The translations under genes and the position numbers were made by a program. DNA of 64,000 bases. Source: Microcaldota archaeon (lineage in GTDB: Archaea; Micrarchaeota; Micrarchaeia; Micrarchaeales; CABMGC01). Where the stretch lies: the NCBI GenBank assembly GCA_021851065.1, contig JAJZJQ010000005.1:1-64000 (forward strand), in the 5' to 3' direction. Below are positions 27,053 through 36,935 of the stretch, piece by piece; within the stretch, counting starts at the first letter, position 1; every line of letters starts with the position of its first letter. The notes under the pieces were generated by a model. It worked only from the letters and a program-made list of their open reading frames with translations. It ran no database searches and was not told the origin of the DNA.

Positions 27053-28417
27053 ATGGAGCCAAAGGATATAGTGAGGCTGGGAACCAGGCAGCTAGGTGAA
27101 AAGAAGTTCAGGACCGTGCTAACAGTAATAATGGTCGTCATAGGAGTGGCTTCGATAGTTGCGCTCACTTCCCAGACGGCAGGCGCAGACCAGAACATAA
27201 AGAACCAGTTTGAGGCGCTTGGGCCTGATGCGATACTCATAATGCCATCCGGCAGTACGCATTTTACAAGCGCGGACATAGCCAATCTCGAAGCCCTTCC
27301 TAACGTGAGCACGGCAATACCTGTAGTATCTGGACAGGGCACCCTTAGCCTGGATGGATACAATCTTTCTGTTGACGTAATAGGAGTGTCGGCAAACGGC
27401 CTGCAGACCATCCTTGGGAGTTCCTCGGCAGCCCTGTACAATGGCACATACTACCCCGACGGATTCTCTCCTGATGCAGTGGTCGGCCACGACATAGCAT
27501 TTGCGTCATCTTCAGACCCTAATCTGCAGACAGCCATGGTAGGGGATACTGGAACGCTTGTGGCATCAGGCGGATCAGCAAAGACCGGCAGCGGCGCCTC
27601 GAAGTCAAAGATATACATACCGGTGGTAGGCATACTGCAGTCGCACGGCTCATCGCTGGTATCCATAGACAGCAGCGTCATAGTCTCGCTTCCATTTGCT
27701 GAAACGATACTCCACCAGCAGAGTTTCAACGAGATACTGGTAGAAGCCAACAGCCCGCAGAACGTCAGCTCACTGGCATCCCTTATAGAGGTAGTATACG
27801 GGAGCAATGCGCGTGTAATTGATACTCAGCAGCTGGCGAACACGTTCACATCCATAGCAAGCAGCACCCAGGGGCTGTACATAATAATAGCAGGCATATC
27901 TCTGCTTGTAGCCGCAATAGGAATAATGAACGTGATGCTGATGGCCGTATCCGAAAGAGTGCATGACATAGGCATACTGAAGTCAATAGGCTTTGAGAGC
28001 AGGGATGTGATGCTGATATTCCTGTTCCAGGCAATGATCATAGGAGTACTTGGTGGCATGATAGGCCTTGCTGCAGGGATGGTAGCATCATATACAATAT
28101 CATATGCCGGATCTGGGAGCGCAGGGCCCGGCGGGCTTGGCAGCGGGCCGCATTTCCAGGTAAACACAGGCGCAGGCAGACTGCCTGGCGCAGGGCAGGC
28201 AGGAGCGCAAGGCACTGGCAGCGGAGTGGCAATAGGCGCGGGAGTGCCTGGCGCAAGCAGCCCGTCTTCCCAGTCGTCGAAGGTCATGCCCATCTTCACT
28301 CCGTCAGTTATAGCAGACTCTATTGCAGTTGCAATAGCAATAAGCATAATAGCAGGGATATACCCCGCATGGAAAGCATCGAAAATGGAGCCGATAGACG
28401 CCTTAAGGACCCTTTGA
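27053..28417 (+). CDS. MacB/FtsX-type ABC transporter permease
   Basis: RTVLTVIMVVIGVASIVAL, GIMNVMLMAVSERVHDIGILKSIGFESRDVMLIFLFQAMIIGVLGGMIG. Confidence 0.9.
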   Translation: MEPKDIVRLGTRQLGEKKFRTVLTVIMVVIGVASIVALTSQTAGADQNIKNQFEALGPDAILIMPSGSTHFTSADIANLEALPNVSTAIPVVSGQGTLSLDGYNLSVDVIGVSANGLQTILGSSSAALYNGTYYPDGFSPDAVVGHDIAFASSSDPNLQTAMVGDTGTLVASGGSAKTGSGASKSKIYIPVVGILQSHGSSLVSIDSSVIVSLPFAETILHQQSFNEILVEANSPQNVSSLASLIEVVYGSNARVIDTQQLANTFTSIASSTQGLYIIIAGISLLVAAIGIMNVMLMAVSERVHDIGILKSIGFESRDVMLIFLFQAMIIGVLGGMIGLAAGMVASYTISYAGSGSAGPGGLGSGPHFQVNTGAGRLPGAGQAGAQGTGSGVAIGAGVPGASSPSSQSSKVMPIFTPSVIADSIAVAIAISIIAGIYPAWKASKMEPIDALRTL

Positions 28418-28470
28418 CTGCCATTCACCAGGGCTACACCGAATCCGATGGCAATGCGTAAATACATTGT

Positions 28471-28686
28471 ATGAGATTCACAGTTGTGGTAGGTATGAGG
28501 CATGAAGAGCGCATAGAGATAATGAAGGAAGGACATAAGGCCCTCTTCGACAGACTGCACAAGCACTCGGTGGAGCTTGAAAGGCTGCCAGAAGGCGTTG
28601 ACAGGGAAAAGCTTGAGAAGGCATATGACAGGATCGATAACGAGTACGAGTGGGTCCTGAAGAAGAGGCCTGAACCGAGGGTTTGA
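28471..28686 (+). CDS. Small hypothetical protein
   Basis: 71 aa, coding-like composition, charged helix. Confidence 0.45.
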   Translation: MRFTVVVGMRHEERIEIMKEGHKALFDRLHKHSVELERLPEGVDREKLEKAYDRIDNEYEWVLKKRPEPRV

Positions 28687-29044
28687 GCAGTATGCCAATG
28701 GGGCTTTTATTGCAAGCGGCTATCCAGGATGCCGCCATCGCCCTAGGCAATATTGCGGCGTGAGCAAAGGGCTTTGATTTGGATGGGGACGCTATGGGTT
28801 TGCATGTAGCGCCTTGGGGGGGTTTTTCAGGACCAGGGCTTTTCGTTGCCCCATCTAAGCAGCATTAGGAAGGCCTTTGATTTTGCATTAGTGCTAGGCC
28901 AGGGTCATCTTTTGTCTGGATGTGGTTGGTAGGGATCGCCCGTATACTCTCGAAGTTGTATGGCATCCCGATTCACAAACGCCAGGATAGCAACAAATAA
29001 AAGACTGCATGCACAGATGTATCTTGCTGCTGCTAGTGGTTTTC

Positions 29045-30010
29045 ATGGAGGTTCTAGATCTACAGTGGACTGAGAAGTACAGACCTGCCAGGCTTGATGA
29101 GGTCATTGGGCAGAAGGCCATAGTAGACAGGCTGAAGGCCTTCGTCAAGGAAAGGAGCTTTCCAAGCATGATATTTTCAGGCCCTGCAGGAGTGGGGAAG
29201 ACCACCTCGGCCGTAGCCATGGCAAAGGAGCTTTATGGCGAGTCCCTTAACCAGGCCTTCCTAGAGCTCAATGCAAGCGACAGCAGGGGCATAGATGTCA
29301 TAAGGGGAAGGGTGAAGGAATTTGCAAAGACCATTCCGCTTTCAAGCGGACTTGTGAAGATAATATTTCTTGACGAGGCTGACGCACTGACGTCCGAGGC
29401 CCAGCATGCCCTTAGAAGGACAATGGAGAAGTACTCATCGACCACGAGGTTTGTGCTAAGCGCCAATTACGCAAGCAAGATAATCGAGCCCATACAGAGC
29501 AGGTGCGTTGTGCTCAGGTTCAAGCTCCTCAAGGAGGAGGAGATGCGCGAATACATAAGCAGGGTGGTCAAGGGCGAAGGGCTTGAGATAGACGACAAGG
29601 CCATAGAGGCGCTGATATATGTAAGCGAGGGCGACCTCAGGAAGATAACAAACACGCTCCAGGGAGCCGCCATATCGAACAAGGCCATAACCGAGAAGAC
29701 AGTCTACGAGATAGCTTCCAAGGCAAGGCCAAAAGAGGTTGCTGCAATGCTGAAGTATGCGCTTGGAGGCAACTTCTCAAAGGCAAGAGACGAGCTGAAC
29801 ACGCTGTTCCTATCGTACGGTATGAGCGGCGAGGATATACTAGTGCAGTGCCACAGGGAGGCTCTAAACATGGAAGTTGACGACAGGCTGAAGCTCAGGC
29901 TTATAAGCAACATAGGCGACTACAACTTCAGGATAGTGGAAGGCGCCAATGAGAGAATCCAGCTGGAGGCCATGCTTGCCAGGCTTGCGCTTCTTGAGAA
30001 GGCAAAATAG
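29045..30010 (+). CDS. rfcS: Replication factor C small subunit
   Basis: WTEKYRPARLDEVIGQ, GPAGVGKTTSAVAMAKELYG, LDEADALTSEAQHALRRTME. Confidence 0.95.
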   Translation: MEVLDLQWTEKYRPARLDEVIGQKAIVDRLKAFVKERSFPSMIFSGPAGVGKTTSAVAMAKELYGESLNQAFLELNASDSRGIDVIRGRVKEFAKTIPLSSGLVKIIFLDEADALTSEAQHALRRTMEKYSSTTRFVLSANYASKIIEPIQSRCVVLRFKLLKEEEMREYISRVVKGEGLEIDDKAIEALIYVSEGDLRKITNTLQGAAISNKAITEKTVYEIASKARPKEVAAMLKYALGGNFSKARDELNTLFLSYGMSGEDILVQCHREALNMEVDDRLKLRLISNIGDYNFRIVEGANERIQLEAMLARLALLEKAK

Positions 30011-30012
30011 GT

Positions 30013-30579
30013 TCAGAGCTCTTTGTACCTGAAGCATGATGTCACGTGGTCGTTGACCATGCCTGTTGCCTGCATATGTGCATAGCATATTGTACTGCCC
30101 ACGAACCGAAATCCCCTTTTTACAAGGTCCCTGCTAAGAGCATCCGACTGAAGGCTGCGAGCCGGTATCTGTTTTATGCTCTTCCACCCGTTTCTTACCG
30201 GTTTGCCGCCTACGAACCGCCATATGTAGGAATCGAAGCTGCCAAACTCATCCTGCACCTGGATGAAGGCCTTTGCATTGGTTACGGCAGACTCTACCTT
30301 TAGCTTGTTGCGTATTATGCCTGGATCCCTAAGCAGGCTTTCGATCCTGGCTTTGCCATATCTTGCTACTCTCTCAGGATCGAAATTGTCGAATGCCTTA
30401 CGGTAGTTATCGCGCTTTTTAAGCACTGTGAGCCAGCTTAGCCCTGCCTGCGCTCCCTCCAGGACGAGGAACTCGAACATGCTGCGATCGTCGTGCACAG
30501 CAACCCCCCATTCGCTGTCATGATATTTTATATATATAGGGTCTGAGACAGACCACTCGCAACGTTTTATGTCGGCCAT
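30013..30579 (-). CDS. tag: DNA-3-methyladenine glycosylase I
   Basis: RCEWSVSDPIYIKYHDSEWGVAVHDDRSMFEFLVLEGAQAGLSW; C-terminal GFRFVGSTICYAHMQATGMVNDH. Confidence 0.93.
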   Translation of the reverse strand: MADIKRCEWSVSDPIYIKYHDSEWGVAVHDDRSMFEFLVLEGAQAGLSWLTVLKKRDNYRKAFDNFDPERVARYGKARIESLLRDPGIIRNKLKVESAVTNAKAFIQVQDEFGSFDSYIWRFVGGKPVRNGWKSIKQIPARSLQSDALSRDLVKRGFRFVGSTICYAHMQATGMVNDHVTSCFRYKEL

Positions 30580-30634
30580 TTACACCAGCTGTTTTGACTG
30601 ATTTGTAGCTCACCGCATGATCCGGTTGACATGC

Positions 30635-31471
30635 CTATTTGCTGCCCAGTTCAGATGCCGTATCCTGGTCCCCATCAAGTGCTTTTGTGAGCATTTCTGC
30701 CGCCATTGTCGCCGGGCTTATGAGATTGTCGACCTCAAGATCCTTAAGGTGCGTTTCTGACTCGGCAGTTGGAGCCACAACCGATATCTTAGCGCCCTTT
30801 GCAAGCTTCTTGACCACGAGAACGACGTATACCGTCTTTGAGTTGTCCCGCAGGTCTATGACTATGTCAGAAGCGCGCTCGAGATGGAATTTTTCCAGCT
30901 CTGCCTTTGAGGTATAATCCTCCACGAATGCACTGTAGCCGTTTTTCCTTAGAGCATCCGCAGTGGGCTTGTCGCCTGTTATCACGATAAAATTGCGCCT
31001 CTGCTCCTTGAGCTTGCGGGCCACCATGGAATTGACTGCATCGTATCCCACAAGCACTATGTGGTTGTTCATCTTCCTCCTGTCAACGGCAGACATCCCG
31101 GAATAGAGGCTTGCGACTCTTGCGCTCAAGAATTCACCAGATAGCAGTGTAAGTGCACTGAGGAATATACTTAGCCCAGATATTATTAAAACTATGACAA
31201 AGTCCCTGCCTATCGGTGTCACTGGCGTTATGTCCCCATAGCCTACAGTTGATATCGTGACTACGGTGAAATACAGGGCCTGGTTCCATGAATTCACCTT
31301 GACATTGAAGTTGCCCCCCTGCCCAAGCACGTATGTGCCGATCACGCCGTAGATCAGCACTGCGGCTATGGCAAGTATGTAGAACGCAACTCCTCGGTTA
31401 AGCGCCATCGGATCTAAGAGTACTTGCCTGAGAAATAAGATATACCTTTCCCCCGTACTTGCTGCTGGCAT
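30635..31471 (-). CDS. Potassium channel with TrkA-N/RCK domain
   Basis: Selectivity filter TVGYGDITP and NHIVLVGYDAVNSMVARKL. Confidence 0.9.
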   Translation of the reverse strand: MPAASTGERYILFLRQVLLDPMALNRGVAFYILAIAAVLIYGVIGTYVLGQGGNFNVKVNSWNQALYFTVVTISTVGYGDITPVTPIGRDFVIVLIISGLSIFLSALTLLSGEFLSARVASLYSGMSAVDRRKMNNHIVLVGYDAVNSMVARKLKEQRRNFIVITGDKPTADALRKNGYSAFVEDYTSKAELEKFHLERASDIVIDLRDNSKTVYVVLVVKKLAKGAKISVVAPTAESETHLKDLEVDNLISPATMAAEMLTKALDGDQDTASELGSK

Positions 31472-31483
31472 GCGCCGGATGGC

Positions 31484-32722
31484 TTATCTTGTGAGCCATT
31501 CGTTCTGCTTCCAGACGGTAAGAAGGCCGTATATCGATGCGGCGAACATCATCAGCAGCGCCACTATCCCCAGGACAAGGGTTTTCTTCTTCTTGCCCTT
31601 GGTTATCCTGATCCCTATTGCGATGCCGAAGACTGCAAGACCCAGCAGGACAAGCAGCTGCACCCACAAAGACACAAGAAACCTGTCGCTGACGTGCGCG
31701 AAGTTTAGTGCGAGCAGGGTGCCGTAGTGGCGTATCTCAAACGACAGGTAGTTCCCAATGCCCCTTGAGAAGGCAAGATTGAGCCTTACTAACCCAATGG
31801 AGATCAATGCGATCGGGAAGAGGTACATGTACGCCATGTCGAAGGAGTAGAATAGCCCCCTTTTGAAGTAGCTTCCATCAGCAACCTCCTTAAAAAAGTA
31901 GAAATACCCTGCCCTGGACCATCTCACTGTCTGGCGGAACAGGGTCCTGAAGTTCCTTGGAGGGGCAGTAACTACGGTGACGTTGTAGTCGATTATCGTC
32001 TTGTAGCCTGACCTCACAACGTAACCGGTGAGGTGCCTGTCTTCGGCAAGGAGGCTTTTCTTTCCAAATGCCATGTTCTGGGTGTATTCTTTTGAGAGCA
32101 TGAACCCCTTTACCAGGTCAGTGCGGTACATGGCACACCTTCCGTCAAGGACCATCACGCTCCCGTTTATAGACATTGCCCTGAATATCACTTCCTTTAG
32201 CTTCTCGAAGAACTCTGAGCAGTATGATACGTTATCTGACCGGGTTATCCTTGCCGACACGGCAGTGCCCACCCCTCCCACATCTTCTGTAAACTTGGAG
32301 AGCATGCTGTACGCCGAGCCTTCTGGCACCTCGGTATCGCTGTCAACGAACAGCACATACCTGGTGCTTACGTAGTTCATGGCGTTGGATATGGAGCCGC
32401 GTTTTCCCCTGCGCACGTCCTGGTAGACGAAACTGCCGCCATTTGCATGCGTTATTGAACGGTATGGCTCCAGGGACGAATCGCCAACGACAAGTATGTG
32501 CGATGCCTGTAGGCGCAGGCTCTCTATGCACTTTCTGAAGGTCTCTTCGTCCTCGTTGTAGACAGGCACAACAGCAGTAACGTCATCTGTATCGGCATCA
32601 CCATCAGCATAGGAGTATTTGGGCGACTTGAATGAGCGTAGCGAGTTTAGCAGATAGTAAACTAGGGATATCAAGGAGAAAAGTATGCTGGCAAGGAATA
32701 TGTAGCCGTATGTTGTGAGCAT
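31484..32722 (-). CDS. Membrane glycosyltransferase family 2
   Basis: VTAVVPVYNEDEETF, FVDSDTEVP, LLAEDRHLTGY, RQTVRWSRAG (QxxRW). Confidence 0.88.
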   Translation of the reverse strand: MLTTYGYIFLASILFSLISLVYYLLNSLRSFKSPKYSYADGDADTDDVTAVVPVYNEDEETFRKCIESLRLQASHILVVGDSSLEPYRSITHANGGSFVYQDVRRGKRGSISNAMNYVSTRYVLFVDSDTEVPEGSAYSMLSKFTEDVGGVGTAVSARITRSDNVSYCSEFFEKLKEVIFRAMSINGSVMVLDGRCAMYRTDLVKGFMLSKEYTQNMAFGKKSLLAEDRHLTGYVVRSGYKTIIDYNVTVVTAPPRNFRTLFRQTVRWSRAGYFYFFKEVADGSYFKRGLFYSFDMAYMYLFPIALISIGLVRLNLAFSRGIGNYLSFEIRHYGTLLALNFAHVSDRFLVSLWVQLLVLLGLAVFGIAIGIRITKGKKKKTLVLGIVALLMMFAASIYGLLTVWKQNEWLTR

Positions 32723-32810
32723 GGTCTCCGACAGACAATAATGGTAACGCATGCTTAAAAAGTGATTGTTTGACGAAGTTGCCGTAAAGTGGCCCGTGAT
32801 GCCAGGCAAA

Positions 32811-32918
32811 TCAATCGCTGGTAATGCCCTCTTCGCAGCCAAGCTCTGCTCCGCAGTTGTAGCATCGCCTGTGGCATGCAGACATGTCCTGCATGTTTGA
32901 ACCGCATAAGCACAGCAT
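32811..32918 (-). CDS. 35-aa Cys-rich microprotein (possible zinc ribbon)
   Basis: MLCLCGSNMQDMSACHRRCYNCGAELGCEEGITSD*. Confidence 0.35.
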   Translation of the reverse strand: MLCLCGSNMQDMSACHRRCYNCGAELGCEEGITSD

Positions 32919-33003
32919 GGTTTCGCCCAAGGACAGGTACTCTTGCCTGTAGCAGAGATATGGCAATTGCCTTAAGTTGCAGCCCTCTACGCCTTAGGCA
33001 AGT

Positions 33004-33198
33004 ATGGACTCTGCGGGAAACATATCCAAAACCTTCTTCTATTTCATAACTAGGATTATAGTCGCTCTAAGCTTGATTTCTGGCATAGTTTTCTTAATCG
33101 GAGCAATAGAGAACCCTAGCCAATTAACTCTTTGGAATTCTAGCATCCTCTTCATTCTAGTAGCGTATATCTCCGCTCAAGGGGCTGAAAAGACATGA
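33004..33198 (+). CDS. 64-aa two-TM membrane protein beginning inside the att repeat
   Basis: MDSAGNISKTFFYFITRIIVALSLISGIVFLIGAIENPSQLTLWNSSILFILVAYISAQGAEKT; its ATG is the first base of the att copy. Confidence 0.5.
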   Translation: MDSAGNISKTFFYFITRIIVALSLISGIVFLIGAIENPSQLTLWNSSILFILVAYISAQGAEKT

Positions 33199-33332
33199 AC
33201 AATATATTGAAACCCATAGAATGCCATGAAAAGCAGGAACCCTATGAACAGAAGAAGAGCTATTCCCACTATTACTGGCGCTTGTGCTTTCATAATATCT
33301 GTTCATGGTCTAAGTTCTTAAATCTAAGTCCG

Positions 33333-33535
33333 ACTCTCAGCGAGTCCATACTATCTGCTTATGCACCCAGCACCCCCGCTCGGCTCAGCTCAAGCTTGAT
33401 GCTAAGCCTGACAAGCATGGAGCGCCGCAAGCCGAGCCTGAAAGGGAGGCAGAGGAGATTGAAGGTGTAACTTATGCTGAGTCTTATTTCCATTTCTTTG
33501 AAAGTGCATATACGGTTCAACTCTCAGCGAGTCCA
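33333..33535. repeat. 16-bp direct repeat upstream of the integrase
   Basis: ACTCTCAGCGAGTCCA at 33333-33348 and 33520-33535. Confidence 0.7.
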
Positions 33536-33547
33536 GAGGGGGTGCTT

Positions 33548-34348
33548 ATGATGGGCAAAGGTACAGTATTAGAGGCGCAGCAACTAGAGGCTCAATTAGA
33601 GAGCTTATTGCCACGCCTGAGCAAAGCAAAGGTAAGGCACCTCAAGGAGCTTATACTGCACCACTACATAAAGGCTTACAACATAAAGAGCAACCAAATT
33701 CCACGCTACGGGACGCTGAATAAGGGCTTTAGGCAGGAAGAGCTGGACAAGTTCCTTGCTGCTGTTGATAACCCTAAATTCAGGCTATTTTTCAGCTATC
33801 AGGCTTATCTGGGGCTTCGCATAGGCGAGGCGGTAAAAATCAGGCTAGAGGACATAAACCAGGCTACTCGTGAGCTTAAGGTGTTCACGGAGAAGGCTAG
33901 AGTCCTCAACACCATGATAATACCGCTACCGTTCTTTAACGAAACTCTTGAATACGTCAAGGCTAATGAAGCCCAGATAGGCTCAGCTCAGGGCTACCTC
34001 TTTTATGCAAATAAGGAGGCTAGCCATGCCAAGCGTACGGACCCTTGGCTAGAGCTGAATTATGTGCGCAAAGTCTTCAGGAGCTACATAAGGCTCGCTG
34101 GGCTTGATGAAGTGTACGGACAGAGTGAGGAGAGGGACGGAAGGGGAATAAGGCATCTGCATAGGTTGACGACGCACAGCCTGCGGCACTATGCAATTAC
34201 TAAGTTCTCCAAGGCTACAAATGGCAACCTAATCCTTACCTCTCGCTTTGCTCGGCATCTCAAGCCAGAAACGACGTTGAATTACGTCCACAGCGACAAG
34301 AGTGAGCTATATTCTTATGCAGAACAAATGGCTGCGCAGTCGAGATAG
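33548..34348 (+). CDS. Tyrosine recombinase / integrase
   Basis: LGLRIGEAVKIRLEDI, THSLRHYAITKF, RFARHLKPETTLNYVH (R...HxxR...H...Y). Confidence 0.9.
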   Translation: MMGKGTVLEAQQLEAQLESLLPRLSKAKVRHLKELILHHYIKAYNIKSNQIPRYGTLNKGFRQEELDKFLAAVDNPKFRLFFSYQAYLGLRIGEAVKIRLEDINQATRELKVFTEKARVLNTMIIPLPFFNETLEYVKANEAQIGSAQGYLFYANKEASHAKRTDPWLELNYVRKVFRSYIRLAGLDEVYGQSEERDGRGIRHLHRLTTHSLRHYAITKFSKATNGNLILTSRFARHLKPETTLNYVHSDKSELYSYAEQMAAQSR

Positions 34349-34477
34349 AATGAAAACAATTTCTACTTTGAAATTTATCTTACTATCCTTTTTCCTAGGG
34401 TGCTTTATGCGTTCGCTTATATTTGGGCAACGTGAAGGTATTACACTATTTGGTATTGTAATTCTTCTATTTTTAAT

Positions 34478-34990
34478 TTAAGTAGAATTTACGGGTTTAC
34501 CTGTACTTGCATTTATTAGAGGCCCAAGTCCAGTTATACCTTGCTGGATTTTGTATTTAGAATCACTGCTTACAATTATACCAATTTGAGATGGAGCAGC
34601 TACAGAAAATGTTATAGTACCAACTTCGGTTGGCACTATATCTTGAGCTACGAAAGAAATAGTAGTCCCACCAGTCCAACCATTAGGTGGTTGAAATTGA
34701 ATATTTCCACCTGTACTAAAACCAGTTATAGGTACACTACTATCTATTTCAATGTTCAGATATGTTGCTGTAGAATTGCCAAAATTTTCTATAGAAATGG
34801 AAGGTAGTGAAGAATTTAGATTAAATTCACTGATTACTAGGAACGGTGCAGTAGTATTTGGGAAGAAATAATTAGAAATGATGTTGTCAATATGAAGTAT
34901 AAATGGTTGAAATAGAATTCCTAATATAAAAGTAATTATACCAAGAATAATTGCATATCTTTGTTTTGTTAGATACTCCCGAATACCCAT
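34478..34990 (-). CDS. Membrane-anchored hypothetical protein of the mini element
   Basis: MGIREYLTKQRYAIILGIITFILGILF TM plus beta-rich ectodomain. The longer 35101 start lies inside tRNA-Ala and is rejected. Confidence 0.5.
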   Translation of the reverse strand: MGIREYLTKQRYAIILGIITFILGILFQPFILHIDNIISNYFFPNTTAPFLVISEFNLNSSLPSISIENFGNSTATYLNIEIDSSVPITGFSTGGNIQFQPPNGWTGGTTISFVAQDIVPTEVGTITFSVAAPSQIGIIVSSDSKYKIQQGITGLGPLINASTGKPVNST

Positions 34991-35060
34991 TCTAACCGAA
35001 CCCCGCAACTGAACCCTAACTCCTTTTAAACCCTCTTCTTCCCATACTATCAGATAAGCA

Positions 35061-35132
35061 TGGACTCTGCGGGATTCGGACCCGCAACCTTCCGCCTGCA
35101 AAGCGGACGCTCTACCGTTGAGCTAAGAGCCC
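35061..35132 (-). tRNA. tRNA-Ala (UGC anticodon)
   Basis: GGGCTCT...AGAGTCCA with G3:U70, anticodon loop TTTGCAG, T-arm GCGGGTCCGAATCCCGC. Confidence 0.93.
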
Positions 35133-35258
35133 ATTCGGAGCAATATTAACATCAATGTATAATAAATGCTTCCTCGACTGCCAAACCCTAAAAGATACCC
35201 AAGGTTTATATAGTTTTCTAAGAAAAGTTGCTTAGCTTGCATAAGCTGGTAGATATAC

Positions 35259-35366
35259 ATGGCGAAGGAAGATTTCGACGATGAAGATTTCGAAGATGAC
35301 GAGGATAGCGACGACTTCGACGAGGAGGAATTCGACGACGAGGATGAAGGCTCAGACGATGAGTGA
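35259..35366 (+). CDS. 35-aa hyper-acidic microprotein
   Basis: MAKEDFDDEDFEDDEDSDDFDEEEFDDEDEGSDDE*; TATA-like TTTATATAG at ~35205-35213. Confidence 0.55.
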   Translation: MAKEDFDDEDFEDDEDSDDFDEEEFDDEDEGSDDE

Positions 35367-35466
35367 CCTGGAGTTCGTTTTTATTTTTTAGAGAAGCTGT
35401 TTCTGCGCCATTGTTTGAATTACTTGGCTTTGGCGCATTTTATTGCTGGCCGTATTGCATTTGCAG

Positions 35467-36852
35467 TCACTGGCCGTTCATTGCAACTGTTGGAGGCGTG
35501 AGAAGCGCTGGATCAGGCCCGGTTATGGCTAGCGGGAGAACTGCGCCAGCATGGCCGGACAGATCGCCAACAGTCCAGTGCCGTCTGGAGAGGGATAGGA
35601 GCCTCTTTTCGTAGATTATTTCCTCGAGGAGAGTGTTGAACGCCTCTGGTATCGAAGCGCTCTCGAATATGCCTTTAAGTATTGCTACCGCCTGCTCCTG
35701 CAGGGCCAGCCTGAACCCGTAGGCATCCGGAGAGCTTTCCAGGGCGCTGAATATAGACTGGCTTTGCGCATTCATGCTGCTAAAGTCCACTGCCGTGGCA
35801 GCTAGCATTGTGCCGTCGGTACTGTTTAGATGGGATACGAATGACCCCATGAGGGCGTTGGTTTCAGACAGTATGCCGTTTATTTCATTTACCGTGCCCT
35901 GCGGCTGGTTGGATAGATACAGATGTGCCTTGGCAAACATCACCATGTTCCTCTCGTTGATCTCCTTGATCAGCATCCCCAGGTTTCCACCGAATCTGTC
36001 AAGGCATGCGTCCTTGTCAAGCACATAGGATTCCATCAATTCGCGCAGATACATGCTCGACGCGTTAATTATGGAGGCGATTCTTTGGCCGTCAACTACG
36101 ATTATCTCGCCTTCCACTTCCCTTTGGGTCATCTTCCCCCTGTACCATTCATCAGGATAGGCGCCTACAAGGCGCAGGGCCATACTTATTCCGCCATGCG
36201 TTGACGATCTTGATGCATCAGTCACTGAGTTTATGAACCCTAATCCCGCGCGAGCGTATGTCAGGTCCCTCATGCTCCTTTCCACTGAAAGCAATCCGTC
36301 AGCACCCATATCTGCGGCTATGCGCCCTGAAGCTACCTTGCCAAGCTGATTTTCCACCATTGGCCCGATGGCTGCAGCTAGCCTTGAAGAGATTATTCCA
36401 TGTCCATCCATATACTTAGTAAGCAGGTCAAGCGCGTTAACTCTGCGTTCAAGTTTGGCAAGGCCCTTGACTCCGCGCTTTGAGAGTCTGCCGAGCGCTC
36501 TTTCGTGCAGCTCGCCCATTTCTGCTTCCACCTGGCGCATGTGGCCTGCGCGATCCCCGTTTTTAAGCGCTACGCTGAGCCTTGGAGCAAGCCCGTTGCG
36601 CATGGCCCTGTATGCATAGGCATCGTACTCGCCGTATGTGCGCATCTTGGCACGCACTATCTCGAGTTCATCCACAGCATCCCGTATGGCTGAAGTATTT
36701 GGCTTGCGCAGCATGGGCCCCAGGTTGTCAAGCCTTGATCTTAGGCCTTCGATTCTTTTGCTGGATTTTAAGAGCGTGGCGTCTATTTCGTGCGATGCTT
36801 TGCGGTGCATCCTCTCATTGTGCGCAACTCTCCTGCCAGTAGCCATTATCAT
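35467..36852 (-). CDS. Helix-rich hypothetical protein
   Basis: 461 aa, long helical pattern; no recognised family. Confidence 0.55.
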   Translation of the reverse strand: MIMATGRRVAHNERMHRKASHEIDATLLKSSKRIEGLRSRLDNLGPMLRKPNTSAIRDAVDELEIVRAKMRTYGEYDAYAYRAMRNGLAPRLSVALKNGDRAGHMRQVEAEMGELHERALGRLSKRGVKGLAKLERRVNALDLLTKYMDGHGIISSRLAAAIGPMVENQLGKVASGRIAADMGADGLLSVERSMRDLTYARAGLGFINSVTDASRSSTHGGISMALRLVGAYPDEWYRGKMTQREVEGEIIVVDGQRIASIINASSMYLRELMESYVLDKDACLDRFGGNLGMLIKEINERNMVMFAKAHLYLSNQPQGTVNEINGILSETNALMGSFVSHLNSTDGTMLAATAVDFSSMNAQSQSIFSALESSPDAYGFRLALQEQAVAILKGIFESASIPEAFNTLLEEIIYEKRLLSLSRRHWTVGDLSGHAGAVLPLAITGPDPALLTPPTVAMNGQ

Positions 36853-36935
36853 TTACACCGCCACTATATCATTGAATCGGAAAAGTAAAGAATCTTGCTG
36901 TGGATTTAGGTTATGCCGCATATTTATGGAGCAGG

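Larger units (their letters stand above)
33004..35074. mobile_element. Mini integrative element in tRNA-Ala (~2.06 kb)
   Basis: ATGGACTCTGCGGGA (tRNA-Ala 3' end) repeated directly at 33004-33018 and 35060-35074, enclosing a tyrosine recombinase gene. Confidence 0.85.

Noticed and set aside
27826-28698. 290-aa minus-strand ORF
   Set aside because: Antisense to the MacB/FtsX permease; no domain signature of its own.
34991-35101. N-terminal extension of the 34478-35101 ORF
   Set aside because: It runs through tRNA-Ala; the start at 34990 fits the hydrophobic N-terminus better.
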